A stretch of 64,000 bases of DNA from an uncultured Mediterraneibacter sp. GTDB lineage: Bacteria; Bacillota; Clostridia; Lachnospirales; Lachnospiraceae. The stretch spans positions 1 through 64,000 of the forward strand of contig CALWQP010000008.1 of NCBI GenBank assembly GCA_944383695.1. The letters are read 5' to 3'. Position 1 is the stretch's first letter; every line of letters begins with the position of its first letter. The notes under the pieces were generated by a model. The model was not told where the DNA came from. It ran no database searches and saw only the letters and a list, made by a program, of their open reading frames with translations. Position numbers and translations under genes: made by a program. Shown in pieces: positions 44,495 through 53,439 of the stretch.

Positions 44495-45336
44495 CCTGAA
44501 ATCCTCCTCTCCAGATCTTCGATCGTCTTCGGCGGCGCTTCCTCTGGGGATAGGATTCCCCTCTGGACCAGCCGCCGGTATAGCCGCATCACTGCAGGCT
44601 GTTCCAGGTTCGCCTGCTCCATCGCCTTCTCATCCCCGCAGACCTGCCGGGGCGTTCCCTGCCTCAGCACCTTCCCCTCGTGGAGGAGCACGATCTCATC
44701 CGCCCATGCATAGGTATAGTCCACATCGTGGGTCGCCATGAGGATGGTCAGCCCTTTCTCCGACAGGCCCTCCACAATAGAGCGCACCACCTTCCGGTGC
44801 TTCGGGTCCAGGGACGCCGCCGGCTCGTCCAGGATGAGCACCTCCGGATGCATGACAAGGATGTCCGCGATGGCCACCAGTTTCTTCTGTCCTCCGCTCA
44901 GCGCGTGGGCGGGACGGTCGCGAAAGGGGGTAATACCCAGCTCCCGGATGACCTGTTCCACCTCATTTCTTGCTCTCTCTTCATCCACTCCCAGGTTCAG
45001 GATTCCGAAAGAGATTTCCTGGAACACGCTTGCTGAAAAGAGCTGGTCATCCGGCTCCTGGAAGACGATTCCCACTTTCCGCCTTGCTTCCAAAAGCCCT
45101 TTTCTCGTATATTCCACAGGACAGCCGTCTATCAGCACTCTTCCTTCCTGGGGCTTAAGTATCCCGTTCATGCAGAGAAAGAAGGTAGATTTGCCCGAAC
45201 CGTTCCCGCCCATGAAAGCGATTTTCCGGCCTCTGCCCAGTTTCAGGCTGACCTTATCCAGCGCTTTTCTTTCATTTCCTTCATATGTGTAGGAGATTGC
45301 TTCCGCCTCCACTATCCATTCTTTCTCTTCTCTCAT
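44491..45336 (-). CDS. cbiO: Cobalt ECF transporter ATPase
   Basis: A 281-residue ATPase of the CbiMNQO cobalt importer: Walker A GGNGSGKSTFF, Q-loop FQEPDDQLFS, signature LSGGQKKLVAIA, Walker B VLILDEPAASLD. The ATG at 45336 overlaps the cbiQ stop (ATGA); an upstream in-frame ATG at 45351 is less likely. It energises cobalt uptake by CbiM through CbiQ. Confidence 0.94.
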   Translation of the reverse strand: MREEKEWIVEAEAISYTYEGNERKALDKVSLKLGRGRKIAFMGGNGSGKSTFFLCMNGILKPQEGRVLIDGCPVEYTRKGLLEARRKVGIVFQEPDDQLFSASVFQEISFGILNLGVDEERARNEVEQVIRELGITPFRDRPAHALSGGQKKLVAIADILVMHPEVLILDEPAASLDPKHRKVVRSIVEGLSEKGLTILMATHDVDYTYAWADEIVLLHEGKVLRQGTPRQVCGDEKAMEQANLEQPAVMRLYRRLVQRGILSPEEAPPKTIEDLERRISG

Positions 45337-46106
45337 CTCATCCAGCTCCATATTACCATGCCCAGCAGGAGCAGCTCATATCCCGCGATACAGAAGAGCT
45401 CTTTCTTTTCTGCAGGACGTTCTTCTGAAAGTATCTTCAGCTCCCCGTCATAACATCTTGCCTCCATAGCATCGTACAGCGTACCCGAGCGCTTCAGGGA
45501 GCGGACAAGCAGGGCGGAAGCCATACCTCCAAAAGACCGGACCCGGGTCTGGTAATCCCGGTTTCCCAGGCGTGAATTCTGGGAAATGATGATCGCTGAC
45601 GCTGTCTCCATCAGAAGAAAGATAAACCGGTAGATGAGCATCATCAGTTCAATGACCAGCCCCGGTACATGCAGCTTCTTAAGCACTCCCAGTATTTCTG
45701 TCATAACTGTGGTCAATGACAGAAAATACAGACAGGTCACTGCCGCCAATGCCTTGCCGCAGAGGCGCAGTCCCGCCAGTACAGAAGAGATGCTCCCTGT
45801 AAGATACCATTCTCCCAGCGGAAAGGCGAACGCGTCCAGGGGCATCCTTGACAGGTTCACCATAAGAGCGGTCGTGCTCGCCACGAGAAATGCGGCAGGG
45901 ATCAGGAGCAGCTTCGCATACCGGGCAAAAGGGATGCCCCCTTTTGCCACGGTCAGATAAACATTTACCAAAAATACCACAGCCGCAGTTGCAGCGGACC
46001 GGCTGGCAATACACAAAATCAGAGTCAGAACGGTATACACGAACTTCTCTGACGCATTTATATATCTGAGTTTTGACTGGTAACAGAGTTTGTCAATAAC
46101 GATCAT
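45333..46106 (-). CDS. cbiQ: Cobalt ECF transporter T component
   Basis: A 257-residue transmembrane coupling protein with about five helices and the characteristic ATPase-contact region (residues about 180-225: RLGNRDYQTRVRSFGGM, RSGTLYDAMEARCY). It opens IDKLCYQSKLRYINASEK, as in CbiQ proteins. It overlaps cbiN by four bases and cbiO by four bases. Confidence 0.94.
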   Translation of the reverse strand: MIVIDKLCYQSKLRYINASEKFVYTVLTLILCIASRSAATAAVVFLVNVYLTVAKGGIPFARYAKLLLIPAAFLVASTTALMVNLSRMPLDAFAFPLGEWYLTGSISSVLAGLRLCGKALAAVTCLYFLSLTTVMTEILGVLKKLHVPGLVIELMMLIYRFIFLLMETASAIIISQNSRLGNRDYQTRVRSFGGMASALLVRSLKRSGTLYDAMEARCYDGELKILSEERPAEKKELFCIAGYELLLLGMVIWSWMR

Positions 46107-46447
46107 TGCTTTCCTTTCCTGTCATCGGCGTTCTCCATCCCGGTGACTTTCTGCCACTTCCTTCGCTCAGCAAAGCGGCCCATAAAAAACGCGATGATAC
46201 CCACTCCGATCCCGGTCTGTATACAGAAGATCAGGCTCTCCACCTCTCCCGGGAGTTCCCCGCCGATCGCGGTCTCAAGCACCGGTGTGAACCATGGGGC
46301 ATAGTCCCCTTTGATCTCTTCTATCATAACACTTCCGGCGTCATCCGAGCCTCCGAACTCTGCATTCCTTAAGGCAAACAGCGGAATGGCGGCGATCAGC
46401 ACGGCAATTGCCAGAAGAAGGACAACAGTTCTGGTATTCTTCGTCAT
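46103..46447 (-). CDS. cbiN: Cobalt transporter accessory protein CbiN
   Basis: A 114-residue protein with two membrane helices (about 9-26 and 73-91) enclosing an extracytoplasmic loop (GGSDDAGSVMIEEI, DYAPWFTPVLE) typical of CbiN. It assists metal loading of CbiM. The ATG lies one base after the cbiM stop. Confidence 0.92.
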   Translation of the reverse strand: MTKNTRTVVLLLAIAVLIAAIPLFALRNAEFGGSDDAGSVMIEEIKGDYAPWFTPVLETAIGGELPGEVESLIFCIQTGIGVGIIAFFMGRFAERRKWQKVTGMENADDRKGKQ

Positions 46448-46448
46448 C

Positions 46449-47204
46449 TTACTCCGCCTCCTTTCCCCTGAGGAAGCCGATGTTCCTCAGTTCCGGCACG
46501 GCATATGTCTCAAGGCCGATCACGATCACCACGGTCAGGATGCCCTCGATGACTGCCAGAGGAAGCTGTGTAGGCGCGAACACACCCAGGAATTTCACCG
46601 CGGACGCAGCCGTCCCTCCTACCTCTGACGGATAGGCAAGCGCAAGCTGGACAGATGTGACGCAGTAGGTAAAAATATCCCCCAGGAACACGGCCAGAAA
46701 TATCGATACCCTGCGGTTCACGTTTAACTTCCCACACAGTCTGTATATGCCGAATGCGATGATCGGTCCTGCTACTGCCATGGAAAACGTATTTGCGCCC
46801 AGCGTGGTCAGCCCGCCGTGCGCCAGCAGCACTGCCTGAAAGACCAGAACGATGATCCCCAGCACGCTGACGGAAGCCGGCCCGAACAGGATCGCTCCAA
46901 GGCCTGTACCTGTCATATGTGAGCAGCTCCCGGTGACAGACGGGATCTTCAGCGATGAGATCACAAATATAAATGCCCCTGACATTGCGATCAGCGTCAG
47001 GTTCTTTCGGTTTGTTTTTATCTTATTTTTCAGGGAAATAAAGCCTGCGGCCAGAAACGGCAGGCAGATGAGCCCCCATGCCACGCAGTAACCTGCAGGC
47101 AGGTAGCCCTCCATGATGTGCATCGCGTTCACTGTCGGCGCGACAGCAAACAGCAAGGCGATCACGACGGACGCCTTAACCAGGATTTTCTCTTGTTTTT
47201 TCAT
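46449..47204 (-). CDS. cbiM: Cobalt transporter substrate-binding subunit CbiM
   Basis: A 251-residue S component with a cleavable N-terminal signal (about residues 10-28, VNA before MHIMEGYLP). The mature N-terminal MHIM segment, especially its His, coordinates Co2+. Further features: GSCSHMTGTGLGAILFGP and about six helices. The frame opens at 47423 inside the riboswitch; the ATG at 47204 follows AAAGGAGAGAGGAG. It is the first gene behind the cobalamin riboswitch. Confidence 0.94.
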   Translation of the reverse strand: MKKQEKILVKASVVIALLFAVAPTVNAMHIMEGYLPAGYCVAWGLICLPFLAAGFISLKNKIKTNRKNLTLIAMSGAFIFVISSLKIPSVTGSCSHMTGTGLGAILFGPASVSVLGIIVLVFQAVLLAHGGLTTLGANTFSMAVAGPIIAFGIYRLCGKLNVNRRVSIFLAVFLGDIFTYCVTSVQLALAYPSEVGGTAASAVKFLGVFAPTQLPLAVIEGILTVVIVIGLETYAVPELRNIGFLRGKEAE

Positions 47205-47314
47205 TTTCTCCTCTCTCCTTTTGCAGCTTTTCTGAAATACTTCCAGGCGCCGCAAAACAGGAAAGCAGTCTGCAGCATACACCCGGTCATATCCCCGTAA
47301 CCTTCCAGACCCAT

Positions 47315-47480
47315 TTAAAATCGAATATTCTGGCTCAGGCCTCATCGCGCACACTCCGCCTTCCCACGGATAACTCCGCAGTGACCTCTGCCCTCCGGGC
47401 AGAATGGAATGCCGCTCCGCCAATACAGCAACGGGTATTGCGCAGGATTCTCACCTGACTTCCTCGTACCTTTTAAATGT
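47315..47480 (-). promoter_or_regulatory. Cobalamin riboswitch controlling the cbiM operon
   Basis: Reading leftward, the aptamer pieces occur in order: GGTGAGAATCC, then CCCGTTGCTGTA, a variable stem GCCCGGAGGGC, GTCACTG (B12-box-like), GGGAAGGCGGA and GATGAGGCCTGAGCCAGAA. About 110 nt follow before the cbiM start, room for an expression platform that would hide the ribosome binding site or terminate transcription when adenosylcobalamin binds. It probably represses the whole 26-kb run to 21230. The gap 47205-47559 holds nothing else I can support; the promoter could not be fixed. Confidence 0.85.
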
Positions 47481-47559
47481 ATGCCGGATCTGGATATCTA
47501 TGTGAAATGCACCTGACAGCCTTTTTTCCCGCCGCAGAGCATGACACAACATATATAAT

Positions 47560-48087
47560 TTAATATTCTATCCCCTTTCTTGCCATGATGCCATGGTCAA
47601 AGGGATGTTTTACTTTGCGTATCTCTGATACATAATCCGCCAGCCCGGTCAGCTCCGGCCCCGGATCTCTTCCGGTGAGGACCACCTCCAGCGCTTCCGG
47701 CTTCCCAGCCAGAAAATCAAGCGCCTCTTCTCTTCCGATCAGTCCGTACCGGTATGCCGCCATAAATTCGTCAATAACAAGCATCTGAAACTGTCCATCT
47801 GAGATCTTTTTCTTAATACGATCCCACAACTGCCCATACATCTGCCGGACCTCTTCTTTCTCCTCTTCTGTCAGGGTGTTAAAGAATCCATATGACCGCT
47901 CCAGGTGGAGCACCTCAATCTCAGGGATCGAATCCAGGATTCTCAGTTCCCCGGAATTCTCGTTTTTGAGGAAGCGGGCAAACAGAACCTTCATCCCACA
48001 ACCCGCAGCGCGCACTGCAAGCCCGGTCGCAGCTGTGGTCTTTCCTTTTCCGTCTCCGCAGTAAATATGGATCATTCCTCGTTCCAT
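47560..48087 (-). CDS. cobO: Cob(I)yrinic acid a,c-diamide adenosyltransferase
   Basis: A 175-residue CobA/BtuR/CobO-type enzyme that transfers adenosyl from ATP to Co(I) corrinoids. P-loop IYCGDGKGKTTAATGLA at the start, LVIDEFMAAYRYG, EVVLTGRDPGPEL and YVSEIRKVKHPFDHGI. It lacks the N-terminal extension of the enterobacterial form. It ends 80 bp before the riboswitch and so is probably on a separate message with cbiJ and cbiG. Confidence 0.93.
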   Translation of the reverse strand: MERGMIHIYCGDGKGKTTAATGLAVRAAGCGMKVLFARFLKNENSGELRILDSIPEIEVLHLERSYGFFNTLTEEEKEEVRQMYGQLWDRIKKKISDGQFQMLVIDEFMAAYRYGLIGREEALDFLAGKPEALEVVLTGRDPGPELTGLADYVSEIRKVKHPFDHGIMARKGIEY

Positions 48088-48214
48088 CTATGCTCTTCCT
48101 TTCTTCTGACAACCCTTATTCACAAAACAGCCTGCCAACTGATTTTCTATTTTATCACAGGGCTGTCCATCATACAATCTATTCCACGTTTTTCTCTTTA
48201 TATTTTTTATTTTT

Positions 48215-49057
48215 CTACTCTTTCCGGCCGGTACACTTCTGACGGATGATCTCCTTGACCCGCTCCGCACTCTCCCCGGTCTCGTCAGGACGCCCGATCA
48301 CCACGAGCACAGCTCCGGCGTCCTCTGCCGCCGCAAGCTTCTCTTCAAATCCTCCCGCCTTTCCCGACTCTTTGGTCACAAAATATACCGCGCCGGTCTG
48401 ATGCAGGACAGCAAGGTTCATTTCCCTGGAAAAGGGCCCCTGCATGGCAATGAGATGCCGCCCCTGAAATCCCAGTTTCACGCTCTCTTCCACTGCCTCC
48501 GCTGTAGAAAGCACCCTGGCAAAGCACCGGTCTCTGTATCCGTCAAGGGCAGTATAAAAATGCAGTTCCTTGCTTCCTGTAGTGATCAGGATATTCCCTG
48601 TGGTCCCTCGCAGATACTCCACCGCCTGGCTGACAGAATCCACCACCACCATCCGTTTGCCGCCAGACTGTCTCCCGCCCAGTCCTTCTTCTGCCTTTCT
48701 TCCGGAATCCATACCCTGTTCCCGCAGGCAGCGCACATAACGCACTCCCATCCCGTCACAGGCAGAGCGGATATTCTCTGTTGCGGCACGGGCAAAAGGG
48801 TGAGTGGCGTCAATCACCAGGCGGATTTTCTTATCCTTTAAAAACTGTCCTATCTGCGTTTCATCCATTCTCCCCGACACCGTGCAGACTCCCGAAAGCC
48901 CCTCCAGGAGTTCCTTTCCGTATTCCGTTGCCGTACTCACATAACATCCCGCGCTGATCTCCGCCGCGTACTCTGCCAGCTCCCTTCCTTCCGTTGTCCC
49001 CGCAAAAATAAGGATATCCGGTTCTGGATCATTCTGTATTCTAACATCTGCTTTCAT
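48215..49057 (-). CDS. cbiJ: Cobalt-precorrin-6A reductase
   Basis: A 280-residue CbiJ/CobK reductase using NADH/NADPH. Rossmann-like opening ILIFAGTTEGRELAEYAAE, LVIDATHPFARAATENI and a C-terminal AMQGPFSREMNLAVLHQ. The frame opens at 49192; CAAGGAGAAGGAC precedes the chosen ATG at 49057. It follows cbiG by 17 bp. Confidence 0.92.
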   Translation of the reverse strand: MKADVRIQNDPEPDILIFAGTTEGRELAEYAAEISAGCYVSTATEYGKELLEGLSGVCTVSGRMDETQIGQFLKDKKIRLVIDATHPFARAATENIRSACDGMGVRYVRCLREQGMDSGRKAEEGLGGRQSGGKRMVVVDSVSQAVEYLRGTTGNILITTGSKELHFYTALDGYRDRCFARVLSTAEAVEESVKLGFQGRHLIAMQGPFSREMNLAVLHQTGAVYFVTKESGKAGGFEEKLAAAEDAGAVLVVIGRPDETGESAERVKEIIRQKCTGRKE

Positions 49058-49074
49058 GTCCTTCTCCTTGTCTC

Positions 49075-50148
49075 TTATCTGAAATCCAACGTCACCGGAA
49101 GCCTGACCAAAGCGCTGGTCATGGATTCTCCGGTCCGTTTCCCCTGGATCAGTTTTCCGCCTCTGCCGCAGGTAAGGGCTGCCCGCTCGCATACATTGTC
49201 CACTCCTGCCGTCTGCTCCACAAACTCGGACCGGGACGTGACTTCCCGAACCTTCGCCAGCTCCTCTGCGGGATATACGTTGAAAGGGATTCTGTACTTA
49301 TCCGCCAAAGCGAGCAGGGCGCGTTCGTCCTTTTTAAGATCGATACTCGCCAGTGCCTGCACCTGTTCCATCACAAGGCCATGTTCTGCCAGCACAGCTC
49401 TCAGCCCGGACTCAAGAACTTCTTCTGATATCCCCCTGCGGCAGCCAATCCCTGCCACCACATTCTTAGGCCGCAGGAGGAGAGTCCCCTCCTCCGCCAG
49501 CCCTGACCTGTCTGACACAAGAATCCGGTGGGGAAATGATGCTGCTTCTTTCCATGTTTCACACAGGTGGATCTCACGAGGAATCTCCCCTGTGATCTGA
49601 CACTCCCGGTATTCCCGGCAGAAAGCAATCCTCTCCCCCTCCAGCACCGCCGCTGATACGGCCCGCGCTTCTTTCCGGTCTGTCAGGCACAGCCCGCTTT
49701 TTTTCGCAAATACATCTACCGCGAACTTTCCCTGCACATCCGTAGCTGTGGTAAGTACGGCCTCAGCGCCCGTCTCTGACGCCAGCTCCCTGGCAAGACG
49801 CACAGCTCCGCCCACATGTCCTGACAGCAGTGGGATCACATATGTCCCCTTTTCATCCATCACTAAGACCGCCGGATCTGTAAACTTATCTTTGATCCAT
49901 GGGGCAATGTACCTCACCGCAATCCCCGCAGCTCCGATAAATATAAGATCATATACGCCCCAGTCCTCGCCCGCAAAGACCCTGATATCGCCAGGCAGGG
50001 GAGAAAGATTTCCTCCTGCATATTTTTTCACAGTATATCCGGCACACTCTTTTCCCCTGCTCCGCAGCACACCGCATATTCTTTCGTTCAATCTTGTCCC
50101 TGTCCGGGTAAAACTCAAGACTCTTATCTTCCGATCCGTTTCAGCCAT
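49075..50148 (-). CDS. cbiG: Cobalt-precorrin-5A hydrolase
   Basis: A 357-residue CbiG that opens the delta-lactone with loss of acetaldehyde. N-terminal and central CbiG domains (VYDLIFIGAAGIAVRYIAPW; VIPLLSGHVGGAVRLARELA) and a C-terminal CobE-like domain (NVVAGIGCRRGISEEVLE). First gene of the leftward cobalamin region, 132 bp from the divergent sdaAB gene. No riboswitch was seen before it. Confidence 0.93.
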   Translation of the reverse strand: MAETDRKIRVLSFTRTGTRLNERICGVLRSRGKECAGYTVKKYAGGNLSPLPGDIRVFAGEDWGVYDLIFIGAAGIAVRYIAPWIKDKFTDPAVLVMDEKGTYVIPLLSGHVGGAVRLARELASETGAEAVLTTATDVQGKFAVDVFAKKSGLCLTDRKEARAVSAAVLEGERIAFCREYRECQITGEIPREIHLCETWKEAASFPHRILVSDRSGLAEEGTLLLRPKNVVAGIGCRRGISEEVLESGLRAVLAEHGLVMEQVQALASIDLKKDERALLALADKYRIPFNVYPAEELAKVREVTSRSEFVEQTAGVDNVCERAALTCGRGGKLIQGKRTGESMTSALVRLPVTLDFR

Positions 50149-50280
50149 AACGCCCTCCGTGGTATTTTTCGCTTAACAATGTCAGTATAACATAAAAAAA
50201 CGTGGTATACTATATGGACAGCGGTATGCAGATGGGTTTCCGGCAGCCGCCTCAAGTTTACAGCAGGAGGAACCTTATTT

Positions 50281-50970
50281 ATGTCCTTTATCAGTGTCTT
50301 TGACGTGCTCGGCCCGAACATGGTCGGACCGTCCAGCTCCCATACGGCCGGAGCCGCCGCCATCGCCCTTCTGGCGCGGAAAATGTTTCCAGGTGATCTG
50401 AAAAACGTGGAATTTACCCTTTATGGCTCTTTTGCCAGAACTTATAAAGGCCACGGCACAGACCGCGCCCTTCTTGGGGGCATCATGGGCTTTTCACCTG
50501 ATGACGCCAGGATTCCGGATTCTTTCGCCATCGCAGAAAAGAAGGGGCTGTCCTTCCGGTTTCTGACCAACCTGACGGAAAATGGCATCCACCCTAACAC
50601 CGTGGATATCCGTATGGCAGATGACAATGAGCGCACTCTCCTTGTGCGAGGAGAATCCATCGGCGGAGGAAAAGTCCGCATCACCCGGATTGATCAGGTA
50701 GAAGTGGATTTCACAGGGGAATACAGCACCCTCATTGTCATTCAGCAGGACAAGCCCGGCGTGATCGCCCACATCACAAACTGCCTGAGCGAAAAAAAGG
50801 TCAATATCGCCTATATGAAACTGTACCGGGAAGAAAAAGGAAGCGTCGCTTACAGTATCGTAGAATCTGACGGCAACCTTCCCGAAGATGCGGCGGACCA
50901 GATCCGCCGGAACCCATACGTCCATGATGTAATGCTTATTCAGTCCCAGCAGGGAGGAGGTCTCAGATGA
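50281..50970 (+). CDS. sdaAB: L-serine dehydratase beta subunit
   Basis: A 229-residue beta subunit of the iron-sulfur L-serine dehydratase that makes pyruvate and ammonia. N-terminal GPNMVGPSSSHTAGAA segment (substrate-site region), then a C-terminal ACT-like domain (STLIVIQQDKPGVIAHITNCL) that probably senses serine. AGGAGG precedes the ATG. It overlaps sdaAA by four bases. Confidence 0.95.
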   Translation: MSFISVFDVLGPNMVGPSSSHTAGAAAIALLARKMFPGDLKNVEFTLYGSFARTYKGHGTDRALLGGIMGFSPDDARIPDSFAIAEKKGLSFRFLTNLTENGIHPNTVDIRMADDNERTLLVRGESIGGGKVRITRIDQVEVDFTGEYSTLIVIQQDKPGVIAHITNCLSEKKVNIAYMKLYREEKGSVAYSIVESDGNLPEDAADQIRRNPYVHDVMLIQSQQGGGLR

Positions 50971-51833
50971 ATTTTAAAAACGGAAAAGAGCTGCTTGAAT
51001 TATGTGAAAAGGAAAAATGCGCCATCTCTGATATCATGCTCCTGCGCGAAGCCATGGGAACAGACAGGGCAAAAGAAGAAATCCGAAACCAGATGCACCG
51101 GACATGGAACATCATGAAAAACTCTGCCGCCGCACCTATCCGTTCCCCAAAGAAATCAATGGGCGGCCTCATCGGAGGGGAAGCAAAGCGTCTCTCAGAG
51201 CACCAGGCAGCGGGAAAGAGCATCTGTGGGGACACATTGAGCCGCGCCCTTACTTATGCAATGGCAGTCATCGAGAACAGTTCCTCCATGGGACTTATCG
51301 CAGCTGCGCCAACTGCCGGCTCTTCCGGCATCGTGCCAGGGGTGATGCTTGCCCTTCAGGAGACCCACGGCCTGACAGACGACGCGGTGGTCCGTGCCTT
51401 GTTCAATGCCGGAGCGGTGGGATATCTTGCCATGCGCAACGCCACTGTTTCAGGAGCTGTGGGAGGCTGCCAGGCAGAGACAGGGGTTGCCGCGTCCATG
51501 GCTGCGTCCGCGGCAGTGGAACTCATGGGAGGAACGCCGCAGCAATGTCTGCACGCAGCCTCCACTGTGCTCATGAACATGCTTGGGCTTGTCTGTGATC
51601 CCATCGGCGGTCTTGTGGAATGTCCCTGCCAGGGCAGAAACGCTGCCGGAGCGGCAAACGCGCTCACAGCGGCGGAACTCAGCCTTGCCGGCATCCGCCA
51701 GCCCATCCCCTTTGATGAGATGCTGGATGCCATGTATGAGGTTGGCAAGCGCCTTCCCCACGAATACCGGGAGACTGCACTCGGGGGCTGTGCTGCAACG
51801 CCCACCGGATGCTCTCTGTGCAGCCTTAACTGA
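50967..51833 (+). CDS. sdaAA: L-serine dehydratase alpha subunit
   Basis: A 288-residue catalytic alpha subunit with the [4Fe-4S] cluster. Conserved APTAGSSGIVPGVMLA, a Cys in GAVGGCQAETGVAASMAA, CDPIGGLVECPCQGRN and the C-terminal GGCAATPTGCSLC. The cluster Cys residues are in place. Cotranscribed with sdaAB; used for serine catabolism in anaerobes. Confidence 0.95.
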   Translation: MNFKNGKELLELCEKEKCAISDIMLLREAMGTDRAKEEIRNQMHRTWNIMKNSAAAPIRSPKKSMGGLIGGEAKRLSEHQAAGKSICGDTLSRALTYAMAVIENSSSMGLIAAAPTAGSSGIVPGVMLALQETHGLTDDAVVRALFNAGAVGYLAMRNATVSGAVGGCQAETGVAASMAASAAVELMGGTPQQCLHAASTVLMNMLGLVCDPIGGLVECPCQGRNAAGAANALTAAELSLAGIRQPIPFDEMLDAMYEVGKRLPHEYRETALGGCAATPTGCSLCSLN

Positions 51834-52083
51834 TATCATCTGATATCTGCTGACACACGGAGCTCTTCTTCCATTTCTCCATATACGCCGAGATATCCGG
51901 AAGAGATACGCGCATACACAGATCAAGGACAGCCCCCTCCTCTCCCACATAGACCGCAGGGATACACAGATTTTTGTTTCCCTACGTCAGCAGGACACCC
52001 GCAGCCAGATCATGCACCGGAATCTTATTCAGAGGAGTTCCCTCCTTCCTGTCATCGCAGAAATTCTTTCCAAAAATATACAT
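51826..52083 (-). pseudogene. Small gene broken by an amber stop
   Basis: One minus-strand frame reads MYIFGKNFCDDRKEGTPLNK to a TAG at 51982-51984, and continues protein-like (NKNLCIPAVYVGEEGAVLDL; ISAYMEKWKK) to a TAA at 51826. Both halves look coding in the same frame, so this appears to be an 85-residue gene with one nonsense codon. The family is unknown and a convincing ribosome binding site is lacking. It converges on and slightly overlaps sdaAA. Confidence 0.35.
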
Positions 52084-52112
52084 CCATGAAATGCTTCTCC
52101 ATCTTTCTGTTT

Positions 52113-52880
52113 TCAAAAGATCTCTGTCGCCTTCTCATGACACAGATATCTTCTCTTCCCGGCCGTGTGTTTTCCGTACTGGACCGCCTCTGTGGGACAG
52201 ACTGAGATGCAAGCCATGCAGTGCGTACAGCGCTTCCCCCATTCCGGTTTTCCATTGATCAGACGGATATTGTTCAGCATGCAGCTCTTTACACATTTTC
52301 CGCAGGAAATACACTCATCCGTAGCATAGAATTTTTTTGCCTTTACCGCAAATCCATAGAATCCTGCGTTTAAGAGACTGCTACTCTTGATCCGGTCCAG
52401 AATGCCCGCTTTTACAGAAGGGAAACTCTTGCCCTCTCTGATATACCTGACACTGTCCTTCAATCGCCGCACAGCGTTTTCTGTCAGCCTGCGGCACTCG
52501 GATTCCTCCGGCACGGAAAACAGAGCCACATAATTTTCCGGCATGACCACTTCCAGTAGTCCTTTATAAATAAATCCCTTCTCTTTGCAGACCCCGGCGG
52601 TCTTTGCCCTGGCATTGCCCGTCTCCGCCCCGCAGGTCAGGACAAAATAAGCATTTCTTGTCCCGGAAAACCTGGACTTTCTGATAAATTCCGCAAACAG
52701 CCTGGGCATCTGCCAGCAGTATGTCGGGGCCACGAACACCCATGGTCTTTCCGAAGAAAAGATTCCCCTTTCCTCTGCCTTGATATATGCTCCTGCATCC
52801 TGTATCTCGTCGCCCAGTTCCAAAGCGATCACTTCCGCCGCATAACGGCTGTTGCCTGTACCTGAGAAATATATCACCAT
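52113..52880 (-). CDS. EFR1-type flavodoxin/ferredoxin protein
   Basis: A 255-residue protein. An N-terminal flavodoxin-like domain (VIYFSGTGNSRYAAE for FMN phosphate) is followed by two C-terminal [4Fe-4S] motifs (CISCGKCVKSCM and CTHCMACISVCP). Such proteins shuttle electrons among anaerobic redox enzymes; the partner is unknown. The ATG at 52880 lies two bases after the DUF gene's stop, with GGAGAGGAAGAG as the binding site. Confidence 0.88.
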   Translation of the reverse strand: MVIYFSGTGNSRYAAEVIALELGDEIQDAGAYIKAEERGIFSSERPWVFVAPTYCWQMPRLFAEFIRKSRFSGTRNAYFVLTCGAETGNARAKTAGVCKEKGFIYKGLLEVVMPENYVALFSVPEESECRRLTENAVRRLKDSVRYIREGKSFPSVKAGILDRIKSSSLLNAGFYGFAVKAKKFYATDECISCGKCVKSCMLNNIRLINGKPEWGKRCTHCMACISVCPTEAVQYGKHTAGKRRYLCHEKATEIF

Positions 52881-52881
52881 T

Positions 52882-53439
52882 TTACTCTTCCTCTCCATCC
52901 TGGCTTTCGAAACCGAATTCTTCATAATCTTCCCACAGGAACCGGTGATAAGTCATGTGACATCCCTCATCCTTGAAACAGTACACATACTCATCCTGAA
53001 GGTCATCCTCAAACCGGATCAGATAATCAAACTCTCCGTTGTCCGTCTCTTCAAAACACACTCTGTCTGAATATGACCGGAACAATTCAAGGATCTGCCC
53101 GATTGTGCATCCGTGTTCCCGGACCATATTGACAAGTTCTGTGATAAAATCATTCTCCCCGGTCAGATTGTGTACATATTCGGCACCTGTCTCCGGGATC
53201 AGGAAGCAGAAACGCCCATCCTTTTCCGACACTTCCACATCCCCCAGCCTGTCCCTGACGCAGGCACAGAAGCCTTCCAGCACCTTCCTCATTCCTTCCT
53301 CACTTTCCTCTGTCCCGAAGAAATGGTTCAGCGAGTTCAACGGAAAGTAAAGCCGTACTTTTTCTTTCATATACCCCAGCTTCGCCTGCTGTTCTTTTAT
53401 CACATCTATTATATTTTTTTCCAGCTTTCTATAATTCAT
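52882..53439 (-). CDS. DUF3877-like hypothetical protein
   Basis: A 185-residue acidic soluble protein with a helical N-terminus and a Glu/Asp-rich C-terminal tail; there is no signal peptide or TM. The layout resembles the DUF3877 group of Lachnospiraceae, whose function is unknown to me. It overlaps the ybaK-like gene by four bases and is followed by the EFR1 gene, so the three form an operon. Confidence 0.65.
   Translation of the reverse strand: MNYRKLEKNIIDVIKEQQAKLGYMKEKVRLYFPLNSLNHFFGTEESEEGMRKVLEGFCACVRDRLGDVEVSEKDGRFCFLIPETGAEYVHNLTGENDFITELVNMVREHGCTIGQILELFRSYSDRVCFEETDNGEFDYLIRFEDDLQDEYVYCFKDEGCHMTYHRFLWEDYEEFGFESQDGEEE

Noticed and set aside
50149-50280. A second cobalamin riboswitch before cbiG
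   Set aside because: The 132-bp gap shows none of the conserved aptamer pieces and is too short to hold it with the divergent sdaAB promoter.
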